A stretch of DNA of 43,335 nt from Actinobacteria bacterium HGW-Actinobacteria-6 (lineage in GTDB: Bacteria; Actinomycetota; Coriobacteriia; Anaerosomatales; Anaerosomataceae), in assembly GCA_002841295.1 (NCBI GenBank), contig PHEU01000024.1:1-43335 (forward strand), in the 5' to 3' direction. Below are positions 35,944 to 43,335 of the stretch, one piece after another. A program made the translations under genes and the position numbers. The notes below the pieces were generated by a model that saw only the letters and a program-made list of their open reading frames with translations, was not told where the DNA came from and ran no database searches. Position 1 is the first letter of the stretch. Each line of letters starts with the position of its first letter.

Positions 35944-38484
35944 GTGCCCCGCAGCTACGACCCGCACGCGATCGAAGAGAAGTGGCAAGCCGATTGGGAA
36001 GCGACCGGGATCTACTCGGTCACGGAAGACGTCGACAAGCCCAAGAAATACGTGCTTGAGATGTTTCCGTACCCCTCTGGCGACATCCACATGGGGCACG
36101 TCCGCAACTACTCCATCGGCGACGTCGTAGCCCGCTACTTCACCATGCGCGGCATGAGTGTGCTGCATCCGATCGGTTGGGACGCTTTCGGCCTGCCTGC
36201 CGAGAATGCAGCGATCAAGAGCAACTCGCATCCCGGCAAGTGGACGTATGCAAACATCGAGAAGCAAGCCGCGAGCTTCAAGCGGATGGGCTTCAGCTAC
36301 GACTGGGACCGAACCGTGAAGACGTGCGATCCCGACTACTACCGCTGGGGCCAGTGGAGCTTCCTTAAGTTCTGGGAGCGCGGCTTGGTCGAACGCAAGA
36401 GCTCGCCGGTCAACTGGTGCCCCTCGTGCAAGACCGTGCTCGCAAACGAGCAGGTGCTCGGCGACGGAACGTGCTGGCGCTGCAAGAGCGTCGTCACGAA
36501 GCGCGAACTGGAGCAGTGGTTCCTGAAGATCACCGACTACGCTCAGGAACTCCTCGACGACCTCGACGAGCTTCCCGGCTGGCCTGATCGCGTGAAGGCC
36601 ATGCAGGCGAACTGGATCGGTCGCAGTGAAGGTGCCGAGGTGGACTTCGCGTTGTGCGACGAGTCCGGCGAGCCGTGCGATGAGACGATCACGGTGTTCA
36701 CCACTCGTCCCGACACGCTCTTCGGTTGCAGCTTCTTCCTGCTCGCACCGGAGCATCCCTTGGTGAAGCAGTTCGTCGTCGGCACGCAATATGAGGCCGC
36801 CGTGATGGATGTCGTGAAATCCGCCGAGATGGAATCCGCGATCGACCGTTCCTCGGCTGACAAAGAGCGAGCCGGCGCATTCACCGGCCGCTACGTGGTG
36901 AATCCGGTCAATGGCGAGAAGGTGCCGGTCTGGGTGAGCGACTACGTGCTCATGGAGTACGGCACCGGTGCGGTCATGGCCGTCCCGAGCGGCGACCAGC
37001 GCGACTTCGACTTCGCACGCAAGTATGACCTGCCGATTCCGCCGGTGGTCGTGGCCGAGGACGACGAGCTCTTCGGACAGCTTTCGGGTGTGCGTGAGCG
37101 CGTGTTGGCTGACGTCCCGTGGGATATCGCGTTCGCGGGCGACGGCGTCATGGTGCAGTCGGGCGAGTTCACCGGCATGCGCGGCGGCAAGGCGAGCGAG
37201 GGCATGAAGGCAGTCACCGAGTGGCTTGCCGAGCGCGGCCAGGGTCGCTTCAACATCAACTTCCGACTGCGCGACTGGCTCATCAGCCGACAGCGCTACT
37301 GGGGCAACCCGATTCCGGCTGTCCATTGCCCGGCGTGCGGCCTCGTGCCTGTGCCCGAGGATCAGCTCCCCGTGATGCTTCCGATGGACGTTGACGTCAC
37401 CAAGGGCGAGACCCTTGCAGATCACCCCGAGTTCTATGAGACCACGTGCCCCACGTGCGGCGGTGCTGCTCGGCGAGAGACCGACACGATGGACACGTTC
37501 ACGTGTTCCAGCTGGTATTACCTGCGCTACTGCGACGCCCGCAATGACGACGCCATTTGGGATCCGACCAAGACGGATTACTGGATGCCCGTCGACCAGT
37601 ACATCGGCGGCATCGAGCATGCGATCCTGCACCTGCTCTACTCGCGCTTCTTCACGAAGGTCTACCGCGATATGGGCCTTGTGAGCTTTGCCGAGCCGTT
37701 CACCAACCTACTCACGCAGGGCATGGTGAAGCTCGACGGCGCCACGATGAGCAAGTCGCGCGGCAATGTCGTCGCACCCGAGGAGATCATCGCCAAGTAC
37801 GGCGCGGACACACTGCGCGCGTATATCTTGTTCATGGCGCCGCCGGACAAGGACCTCGAGTGGAACAACGACGGCCTCGACGGCATGTGGCGCTTCCTCG
37901 GCAGGGCGTGGCGCTACATCGCTGAGGTGGCCGAGGAGGCCGCAGCCGGTGTATCTGGCGCGGCCGCCGCGGGCGATTCCGCTAGCAAGTCGCTGCGCAG
38001 TGAGCGTCACCGCGTGGTCGGCAAGGTGTCCGACGATATCGAGCGCTTCCAGTTCAACACCGCGCTCTCCGCGATGATGGAACTCGTCAACGCCGCCTAC
38101 GACTATCGCCGGGCGATGCCCGCTGGTACGCGCGACGTGGTGCTTGAGCGCGATGTCGCCGAGACGCTCACGCTTCTGCTTTCGCCGTACGTGCCGCATA
38201 TGGCCGAGGAGTTGTGGCGCGAGATTCTTGGCCACGAGACTTCCGTACACCTTGAGTCGTGGCCCGCGTGGGATCCCTCGGCGGCTGTCTCCGATGAGAT
38301 CGAGTATGCGGTTCAGGTGAACGGGAAAGTGCGCGCTCACCTCACTGTTGCTGCCGATGCGCCGACGGATGACGTCCAGGCCGCGGCGCTTGCGCTTGAG
38401 AAGGTCGTGGAGCATACGACCGGCAAGACGGTTCGTAAGGTAGTGGTCGTGCCTGGCAAGCTCATCAGCATCGTCGTCGGCTAG
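35944..38484 (+). CDS. leuS: Leucyl-tRNA synthetase
   Basis: The 846-residue class I synthetase charges tRNA-Leu. It has HMGH as HIGH signature (residues 49-52, in PYPSGDIHMGHVRNY), an editing domain (about 220-420, with TTRPDTLFG) and TMSKS as KMSKS (601-605). The anticodon-binding and C-terminal domains end VVVPGKLISIVVG. The length is normal for bacterial LeuS. The GTG start has CCGGAGG about seven bases upstream. The leader is too short for a T-box. The next gene begins nine bases downstream. Confidence 0.97.
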   Translation: MPRSYDPHAIEEKWQADWEATGIYSVTEDVDKPKKYVLEMFPYPSGDIHMGHVRNYSIGDVVARYFTMRGMSVLHPIGWDAFGLPAENAAIKSNSHPGKWTYANIEKQAASFKRMGFSYDWDRTVKTCDPDYYRWGQWSFLKFWERGLVERKSSPVNWCPSCKTVLANEQVLGDGTCWRCKSVVTKRELEQWFLKITDYAQELLDDLDELPGWPDRVKAMQANWIGRSEGAEVDFALCDESGEPCDETITVFTTRPDTLFGCSFFLLAPEHPLVKQFVVGTQYEAAVMDVVKSAEMESAIDRSSADKERAGAFTGRYVVNPVNGEKVPVWVSDYVLMEYGTGAVMAVPSGDQRDFDFARKYDLPIPPVVVAEDDELFGQLSGVRERVLADVPWDIAFAGDGVMVQSGEFTGMRGGKASEGMKAVTEWLAERGQGRFNINFRLRDWLISRQRYWGNPIPAVHCPACGLVPVPEDQLPVMLPMDVDVTKGETLADHPEFYETTCPTCGGAARRETDTMDTFTCSSWYYLRYCDARNDDAIWDPTKTDYWMPVDQYIGGIEHAILHLLYSRFFTKVYRDMGLVSFAEPFTNLLTQGMVKLDGATMSKSRGNVVAPEEIIAKYGADTLRAYILFMAPPDKDLEWNNDGLDGMWRFLGRAWRYIAEVAEEAAAGVSGAAAAGDSASKSLRSERHRVVGKVSDDIERFQFNTALSAMMELVNAAYDYRRAMPAGTRDVVLERDVAETLTLLLSPYVPHMAEELWREILGHETSVHLESWPAWDPSAAVSDEIEYAVQVNGKVRAHLTVAADAPTDDVQAAALALEKVVEHTTGKTVRKVVVVPGKLISIVVG

Positions 38485-38493
38485 GGCGGCGTC

Positions 38494-38958
38494 ATGAGGA
38501 AGCTGATCGGCTGGGCGCTGTTGGCAGGTTTGATCGTGCTGGCAGTCCTGGCGTACTTCGGCAACTCACTGCTCTTTGCGTTCTATCTTGCCGCGCTCGG
38601 CAACGCAATCGCATTTCATTGGTGGTACGCATGCAGCCGGTGCTCGAACATGTGCTGTGTGTTCAATGTGCGCAGCCCGGAGTTCTTCGCGAGGTGGCGT
38701 CCGGTCCGGATGATCGGTGAGCGCAGCCGGGAATTCTCGGATATACGCTCAGCGGCCGCCGGCGTGCCGCTACTTCTATCGGTTGCCATCGGAGTCGTAG
38801 CCGCGTGGCTCTTCGCTCCTCTTGCGGCGATAGTGTGGCTCGCGTGCATGTCCGGCGTAGGCTATGCCTACTGGAAGACGGCATGCGCCGGTTGTGGCAA
38901 TGACTGCCCCGCCAACAAGAACGCCGCGTATCTTGACTGGAAGCAAGGTTCTGGTTAG
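38494..38958 (+). CDS. Cys-rich small membrane protein with duplicated CxxCxxxC motif
   Basis: This 154-residue protein is of no family I recognise. It has two N-terminal hydrophobic helices (about 5-22 and 25-43), a basic central loop (60-88) and a third long hydrophobic stretch (about 90-125). After helix two comes ACSRCSNMCCVFN. After the last helix comes ACAGCGNDCPANKN. Both follow C-x2-C-x3-C-x3-N, so it looks like an internal duplication giving two possible metal or Fe-S sites at the same membrane face. It begins nine bases after leuS and probably shares its transcript. The ATG start is supported by the family-free but sensible N-terminus; the GGGCGG before it is a weak binding site. 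Confidence 0.7.
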   Translation: MRKLIGWALLAGLIVLAVLAYFGNSLLFAFYLAALGNAIAFHWWYACSRCSNMCCVFNVRSPEFFARWRPVRMIGERSREFSDIRSAAAGVPLLLSVAIGVVAAWLFAPLAAIVWLACMSGVGYAYWKTACAGCGNDCPANKNAAYLDWKQGSG

Positions 38959-39004
38959 GAATCGGCAACCGGTGGGTCAGACTCGCCGAGTAATGTGATC
39001 TGTG

Positions 39005-39042
39005 CGGACACCCCCTCAGTCCCGGAGGATAGGGGGTGTCCG
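39005..39042 (+). terminator. Terminator-like hairpin that contains the comEA start region
   Basis: A perfect 12-bp stem, CGGACACCCCCT (39005-39016) with AGGGGGTGTCCG (39031-39042), is followed by TTTT (39043-39046). The 14-base loop contains GGAGG (39024-39028), and the right arm contains GTG 39036, the likely comEA start. It can therefore end leuS-operon transcription and also occlude comEA translation. Confidence 0.7.
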
Positions 39043-39731
39043 TTTTGGTGGAGATACCAGATCGATTCAGAGAGCTGCTAGCGCGTGCAGGTCTTGGTGG
39101 CCTCAGCGATCGCGCCGTCGTGGCGCTCGCGGCGGTGGTACTCGCTGTCGTGGCCTTCGCGGCGTGGAGGTTCTGGCCTGCCCCGGGTGGCGTTGAGGTC
39201 GCGACCGACTCCGGTTGGATCTCGGGAGATGTCGTGACCGAGAGCAGCGCGAGCGCCGAGGAGAGCGTCGCGCCTGTCGCTGAAGTCGTCGTGCATGTCG
39301 TCGGCGCCGTGACGAGTCCGGGAGTCTATTCGCTGCCCTCAGGAAGCCGTGTGAGCGACGCTGTGGCAGCCGCGGGCGGTGCGACGGGCAATGCCGCCGA
39401 GGAGGGTCTGAACCTCGCACGCGTCGTTGCCGACGGCGAACAGATACGCGTACTCACGAAAGCCGAACTCGAAGCGGGGATTCAGGGCGGCGACACGCCG
39501 GCTGCAGTCGCGGGGGCCGGGGGAGCTACGGCATCGGGCAAGGTCAACCTCAACCGCGCCACAGCAGCTGAGTTGGACTCGCTTCCCGGCGTCGGGCCAT
39601 CTACCGCGCAGAAGATCATCGCGGACAGGGAGGCGAACGGCCCGTTCAAGAAGATCGAGGACTTGATGCGTGTCTCGGGCATCGGCGAGAAGAAGTTCGA
39701 CTCGCTCAAAGACCTTGTGACCGTCGGGTAG
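39036..39731 (+). CDS. comEA: Competence protein ComEA (SLBB plus helix-hairpin-helix)
   Basis: ComEA is the DNA receptor on the outer face of the membrane in natural transformation. The 231-residue product has a transmembrane helix (about 27-47), a SLBB domain (about 86-140, VVHVVGAVTSPGVYSLPSGSRVSDAV) and a C-terminal tandem HhH DNA-binding domain (about 168-229, VNLNRATAAELDSLPGVGPSTAQKI). The GTG at 39036 has GGAGG seven bases upstream, inside a hairpin loop; TTG 39045 and GTG 39048 are in-frame alternatives. It is followed by comEC after three bases. Confidence 0.92.
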   Translation: MSVLVEIPDRFRELLARAGLGGLSDRAVVALAAVVLAVVAFAAWRFWPAPGGVEVATDSGWISGDVVTESSASAEESVAPVAEVVVHVVGAVTSPGVYSLPSGSRVSDAVAAAGGATGNAAEEGLNLARVVADGEQIRVLTKAELEAGIQGGDTPAAVAGAGGATASGKVNLNRATAAELDSLPGVGPSTAQKIIADREANGPFKKIEDLMRVSGIGEKKFDSLKDLVTVG

Positions 39732-39734
39732 CTC

Positions 39735-42290
39735 ATGACCGAGAAGCGGCTGAGACTCGAGCCGAAGCGAAGCGAGCGTCCGACGCTGCCACCCGTGGCT
39801 TGGATCACGGTGGCGGTGTGGGCTGGGGCGGTCCTCGGCGAGGATATCGCGTGGCGTAGTGCAGGCGGCGAGAACGTGGCCGGGCGCGTGGCGGTGATGC
39901 TGCTCGTGCCCTTGGGGGTGCTGGTTACTGCGATCGTGCGGCGCCTTCGATCAGGGCGATTCGACCCTGTGGCCACCGCGGTGATCCTGAGCGTGACGGG
40001 TGCAGTGCTCGGAGTGAGCCTGTCGCTCATGCAAGGTGTCGCGTGGCGGACGCGTGCCGAGGGGCTCGCTGACGCGGGCGCACGCGAGTGGGTGGGCGTC
40101 GTCACGGCTGATCCGCGCGAGGGTGTGTTCGGGCCCGGCATACGCGTGCGTGTGATCGAGGGGCCGTTTCGAGGTGCTGCTCTTTCCGTGTGGCTAAGCG
40201 AGGGGAGCGATGTGCCCGAGTACGGGCAGCTGGTGCGCTTCTCGGCGATAGCGAAGGTGCGGGAGCACGACGAGTCGGGGAGGCGGGCTGCCAGAAGCGG
40301 CGAGCATGGGACCGCGAGTCCGTGGGCGTTCAAGGTGCAAGGATGGCCGGACGGGATCGTGGGTCAGCTGCTCAAGTGGCGTGCGCGGGCAGTGACGCGC
40401 CTGCGGGTCGTGCGCGGGGAGCCCGGTGCGCTGCTGCAGGGCATGGTGCTCGGTGACAGGCGAGCGCTTGCTGGTAGCGCGGTCGACGAGGACTTTCGGG
40501 TCCTGGGACTGTCTCATGTAGTGGCTGTATCGGGCTCGCATCTCGCGGTTGTCTGTGGAGTGGTGTTGGTCCTTGGCACCAGGTTGCGGGCTTCAAGGCG
40601 CAGCGTGCTGGCCGCGGTGGTGATCGTGGCCGGTGGATACACGGTGTTGGCCGGCATGGCGCTTTCCGCTGTGCGCTCGGCGATCATGCTCGCATGTGGG
40701 GCGGTCGGTGAGTGCCTCGGCGTTCGAAGGGACGGCACCGCGGCACTGTGTGTTGCGACGGTCGTAATGATCGCGCTGTCGCCTTGGTGCGTCTTTGATG
40801 TCGGTCTCGCGCTTTCAATCACGGCGGTCGCAGGACTGCTCATATTTGGCGACCTCGGAATCGAGTGGGTAGCGACCGCATTTGGAGGCGCCATGCCGAA
40901 GACGACCTCCCTCATAGGTGCAACGCTCGTAGCACAGGTATGTACGCTGCCGATTGTTGTTGGAACGTTTGGGATGCTCTCACTGGCCGCGCCGGTCGCA
41001 AACCTCGTCGTGGTCCCGCCCGCCGAAATCGCCATTTGTGTGGGGCTTGGCGGTGCGGTGCTCGACAGTCTGTGGCCGGCTGCGGGCCAACTTGTCATCC
41101 GGCTTGCCGGTGGCATCCTTGCGCTTGTGACCTGGTCTGCTTCGGTGTTGGCGGCGCTGCCAGGTGCGGCAGTGAGCGTCGGTGCGCCAGGTGCGCTCGG
41201 GGTCGCTCTCGGACTCGGTGTACTCGCTGCGCTCTGGGCGCGCTGGCCGGGTCCAGCCTCGGCGGCTCTCGCACGCCTGGCGATTGCAGCTGTGCTGGTT
41301 GCATCTCTCCTCGTAGGAGTGGGTCCGAGAGGTCCGTCGCGCCTGGAGATCACCGTTCTTGATGTCGGGCAGGGTGATGCGATCCTGGTGCGTGATGGTT
41401 CGGATGCGATGCTGGTTGATACTGGCACAGACGCGGGCTCGTTGCGGCAGGCGCTCGCACGTACCAGTGTGCGCTCGGTGGACGCTGTCGTACTCACGCA
41501 CGACCACGATGACCACATCGGAGGATTCGCCGGGTTGAGCGGTGTGGTGCGCGTTGGCTGGGTGGGACTTCCGGTGACGACGGGCGGTGGCGGGTTCAGC
41601 GCCGTGCGAGCCGCGATTCCGCGGTTGATCCCTCGCGCGAAGGTGCGGACGCATCTTCTACACACGGGTGACACCTGGCAGATCGGGCGTGCCGAGGTAC
41701 GAGTTTTGTGGCCCGCCGAGGACGCCCCTGACGATCTCAAGACGAATGATACGAGCGTGGTCCTCGAGGTGCGATGCGGCTTGTTCTCGTGTGTGCTCAC
41801 CGGTGATGCCGAGGAGGCGGCGCAGTCCGGCATCGCCCAGAGTGTGGGATTATCGCCGGTGAGCGTGCTCAAGGTGCCACATCACGGGAGCAAGAACGGA
41901 CTCACGCAGGAGGCGCTCGAAGCGTGGCGCCCCACGGACGCTGTTGTGAGCGTTGGTGCAGGGAACGACTTCGGTCATCCGTCGCCCGAGACCGTGAGCA
42001 GGTTGCGCGGTGCTGGCGTGCGCATCTGGCGCACGGATGAATCCGGTGATATCACGGTTGAAGTGACGGCTCATGGGTACCGGATCATCCCCGCCAAGCG
42101 TGGAGGAGCGAGGCGCGCGTGTGCGACAATAGGCGCGTCAAACACCGCCTGCCCTTGTTGGGCTTCCGGGTTACCGTTCTTCTTAAAGGAGCACGATGGC
42201 TGCGTCCAACCTGGCAGCACTGTTGCCGGTCTATTTGATCTTCGGCAAGGAAGAGTTGCTCATCGAGCGCGCCCTCCGCCGTCTTCGTGA
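39735..42290 (+). CDS. comEC: DNA uptake channel ComEC/Rec2
   Basis: The 851-residue polytopic protein moves single-stranded DNA across the membrane in transformation. It has an N-terminal DUF4131-like region with the first helices, then the ComEC competence core (about 235-500; the segment GLSHVVAVSGSHLAVV is the family signature). A C-terminal metallo-beta-lactamase domain (about 535-785) has His589, His591 and His594 in LTHDHDDHIGG, and VPHHGSKNG. The frame runs on for about 60 residues past the last conserved segment and overlaps holA by 95 bases. That tail is probably not original coding sequence, so the true end is uncertain. Confidence 0.9.
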   Translation: MTEKRLRLEPKRSERPTLPPVAWITVAVWAGAVLGEDIAWRSAGGENVAGRVAVMLLVPLGVLVTAIVRRLRSGRFDPVATAVILSVTGAVLGVSLSLMQGVAWRTRAEGLADAGAREWVGVVTADPREGVFGPGIRVRVIEGPFRGAALSVWLSEGSDVPEYGQLVRFSAIAKVREHDESGRRAARSGEHGTASPWAFKVQGWPDGIVGQLLKWRARAVTRLRVVRGEPGALLQGMVLGDRRALAGSAVDEDFRVLGLSHVVAVSGSHLAVVCGVVLVLGTRLRASRRSVLAAVVIVAGGYTVLAGMALSAVRSAIMLACGAVGECLGVRRDGTAALCVATVVMIALSPWCVFDVGLALSITAVAGLLIFGDLGIEWVATAFGGAMPKTTSLIGATLVAQVCTLPIVVGTFGMLSLAAPVANLVVVPPAEIAICVGLGGAVLDSLWPAAGQLVIRLAGGILALVTWSASVLAALPGAAVSVGAPGALGVALGLGVLAALWARWPGPASAALARLAIAAVLVASLLVGVGPRGPSRLEITVLDVGQGDAILVRDGSDAMLVDTGTDAGSLRQALARTSVRSVDAVVLTHDHDDHIGGFAGLSGVVRVGWVGLPVTTGGGGFSAVRAAIPRLIPRAKVRTHLLHTGDTWQIGRAEVRVLWPAEDAPDDLKTNDTSVVLEVRCGLFSCVLTGDAEEAAQSGIAQSVGLSPVSVLKVPHHGSKNGLTQEALEAWRPTDAVVSVGAGNDFGHPSPETVSRLRGAGVRIWRTDESGDITVEVTAHGYRIIPAKRGGARRACATIGASNTACPCWASGLPFFLKEHDGCVQPGSTVAGLFDLRQGRVAHRARPPPSS

Positions 42291-43197
42291 CATGGTCGAA
42301 GCGGAGGGCAACCCCGACTTCGACTTCGATACCTTCAGTGGAACGAACGCGAAGGCCGACGACATCATCGCCTCGGCAAACACGTTGCCGTTCCTCTCGC
42401 CGCGGCGCCTGGTGATCGTGCGTGACGCCGACAAGATGACAGCCGAGGAGCTCGGGCTGCTGGCGCAGTACGCGAAGGATCCGTCACCTGCGGCCACGCT
42501 CGTACTCGCTGCCAGCTCGATTGCGAAGAACACGCGCATCTATAAGGCCGTCGACGCACTCGGAGGCGTCTCGGAATATGCAGCGCCCAAGAAGTCGGAG
42601 CTTCCGAGCTGGGTGGTCAAGCTCTTCATCGCCAAGGGCAGGACGATCACGCGTGACGGCGCCGAGGCGTTGGTGCGTGCCGTCGGCAAGGACTTGCGGC
42701 GCCTTGAGAGCGAGGCCGACAAGGTCATCGCATATGTGGGGGAGAAGCAGCAGCTCGAGCGCTCGGATGTGGAAGAGGTCGTGGTCGAGACGGCGCCCAC
42801 GTCGATCTTTGAGTTCCTTGATGCTCTCGGTCGTCGTGATGCAGCATCCTCACTCGGGTTGCTTGGCGACCTGCTCGACAATGGAGACGCGCTTGCTGGC
42901 ATCCATGCCATGACGCTCCGGCATCTTCGATCGCTCATCGGCATCGTCGCGCTCCGAGAACGAGGCATGAGCCCGAACGAGGTCGCACGTGCCGTGAAGC
43001 TCGCAGACTGGCAGTACCGAAACCTGGCGCGCCAGGCCGAGCGTTTCCGCGAGGTAGAACTCGTGGCGGCACTGAGGGGTGCTGCTGAATTTGAAGCGAA
43101 AATGAAAACGAGCCAGGGAGATCCCCGGCTCGTGTTCGAACGCTGGTTGGTGTCCGTGTGTGACCGTTCCGGTCACACCGTCACCCGGTCGGCCTAG
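42196..43197 (+). CDS. holA: DNA polymerase III subunit delta
   Basis: HolA is the clamp-loader subunit that opens the beta ring. The 333-residue product has the N-terminal domain ([23 protein letters not shown]), followed by the AAA-like and C-terminal helical domains ([37 protein letters not shown]). AAAGGAG at 42185-42191 precedes the ATG by four bases. It follows comEC as in most Gram-positives and converges on rpsT; both stops lie in a single CTAG. Confidence 0.94.
   Translation: MAASNLAALLPVYLIFGKEELLIERALRRLRDMVEAEGNPDFDFDTFSGTNAKADDIIASANTLPFLSPRRLVIVRDADKMTAEELGLLAQYAKDPSPAATLVLAASSIAKNTRIYKAVDALGGVSEYAAPKKSELPSWVVKLFIAKGRTITRDGAEALVRAVGKDLRRLESEADKVIAYVGEKQQLERSDVEEVVVETAPTSIFEFLDALGRRDAASSLGLLGDLLDNGDALAGIHAMTLRHLRSLIGIVALRERGMSPNEVARAVKLADWQYRNLARQAERFREVELVAALRGAAEFEAKMKTSQGDPRLVFERWLVSVCDRSGHTVTRSA
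43158..43178 (-). terminator. Hairpin in the holA 3' end, possible terminator for rpsT
   Basis: A 9-bp perfect stem, GTGTGACCG with CGGTCACAC and a 3-base loop, lies 16 bases beyond the rpsT stop on its strand, within holA coding sequence. There is no T-run on either strand. It could serve convergent transcripts. Confidence 0.35.
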
Positions 43198-43335
43198 CCC
43201 TCGAGCTTGCCGGCCTTCTTGAGCACGCCAGACTTACGGTTGGCGGCCTGGTTCTTGTGGATGATGCCCTTGCTGGCAGCCACGTCGAGCGCCTTGCTCG
43301 CCTTGTTGGCAGCCTCAACGGCCGCAGCCTTGTCG
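43194..43335 (-). CDS. rpsT: 30S ribosomal protein S20, C-terminal part
   Basis: The last 46 residues are on the minus strand; the start lies beyond the window. The translation contains [23 protein letters not shown] and then [10 protein letters not shown] before the stop, the characteristic C-terminal helix of S20, a 16S rRNA-binding protein. It is the expected convergent neighbour of holA. Its stop codon (43194-43196) overlaps the holA stop (43195-43197). Confidence 0.93.
   Translation of the reverse strand, partial: DKAAAVEAANKASKALDVAASKGIIHKNQAANRKSGVLKKAGKLEG

Noticed and set aside
35899-37632. 577-residue minus-strand frame opposite leuS
   Set aside because: Shadow of leuS; composition (Arg/His/Leu/Val) is that of complemented codons and no family motif appears.

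Overview
The window looks like a piece of chromosome from a strictly anaerobic, high-GC (roughly 60%) Gram-positive actinobacterium. The most likely group is the class Coriobacteriia, near the Anaerosomatales/OPB41-type lineages. This is inferred from gene content and gene order only. The supporting features are an Rnf complex beside a group 3b-type [NiFe] hydrogenase, a large exported multihaem cytochrome, the radical SAM/DUF2344/RNase G block ahead of rplU-rpmA-obg-proB-proA-nadD-yqeK-rsfS, and leuS followed by comEA-comEC-holA with convergent rpsT. GTG and TTG starts and NTGA overlaps are frequent. I see no phage genes, insertion sequences or CRISPR arrays.

Layout. (1) 1-3039: four subunits of a cytoplasmic NAD(P)-linked [NiFe] hydrogenase (sulfhydrogenase type), the first cut by the window edge, closed by a strong hairpin. 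(2) 3161-9085: rnfCDGEAB, then a NusG-domain-II lipoprotein-like protein and a Gx-family transporter component. Hydrogenase and Rnf together would connect H2, NAD(P)H, ferredoxin and an ion gradient. (3) 9105-15522: radC, then the rod-shape operon mreB-mreC-mreD-PBP2-rodA behind a structured leader. (4) 15549-20570: a DUF697 membrane protein, an uncharacterised radical SAM/DUF2344 pair and RNase E/G. (5) 20584-29070: rplU (with a long histone-like tail), rpmA, obg, proB and proA, then nadD-yqeK-LCP-like-rsfS-eamA. From proA to eamA every junction is a 4-nt overlap. (6) 29076-29248: tRNA-Ala(GGC) with its own promoter and terminator. (7) 29326-35854: a giant multihaem cytochrome with duplicated FN3 and beta modules. 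It is broken into two frames at about 32890, and restoring two bases (TG) rebuilds both the frame and a CxxCH haem motif. (8) 35944-43335: leuS, a Cys-rich membrane protein, comEA, comEC, holA and, on the opposite strand, rpsT (cut by the window end).

The most interesting points are the cytochrome (architecture and exact frameshift), the hydrogenase (Asp in place of a proximal-cluster Cys, and a large subunit with no C-terminal maturation peptide), the comEA start codon buried in a terminator-like hairpin, the Lys/Ala/Pro tail on L21, and the small membrane protein with a repeated CxxCxxxCxxxN motif. No completely new multi-gene system is evident. The cytochrome and the radical SAM pair are the best candidates for undescribed biology.
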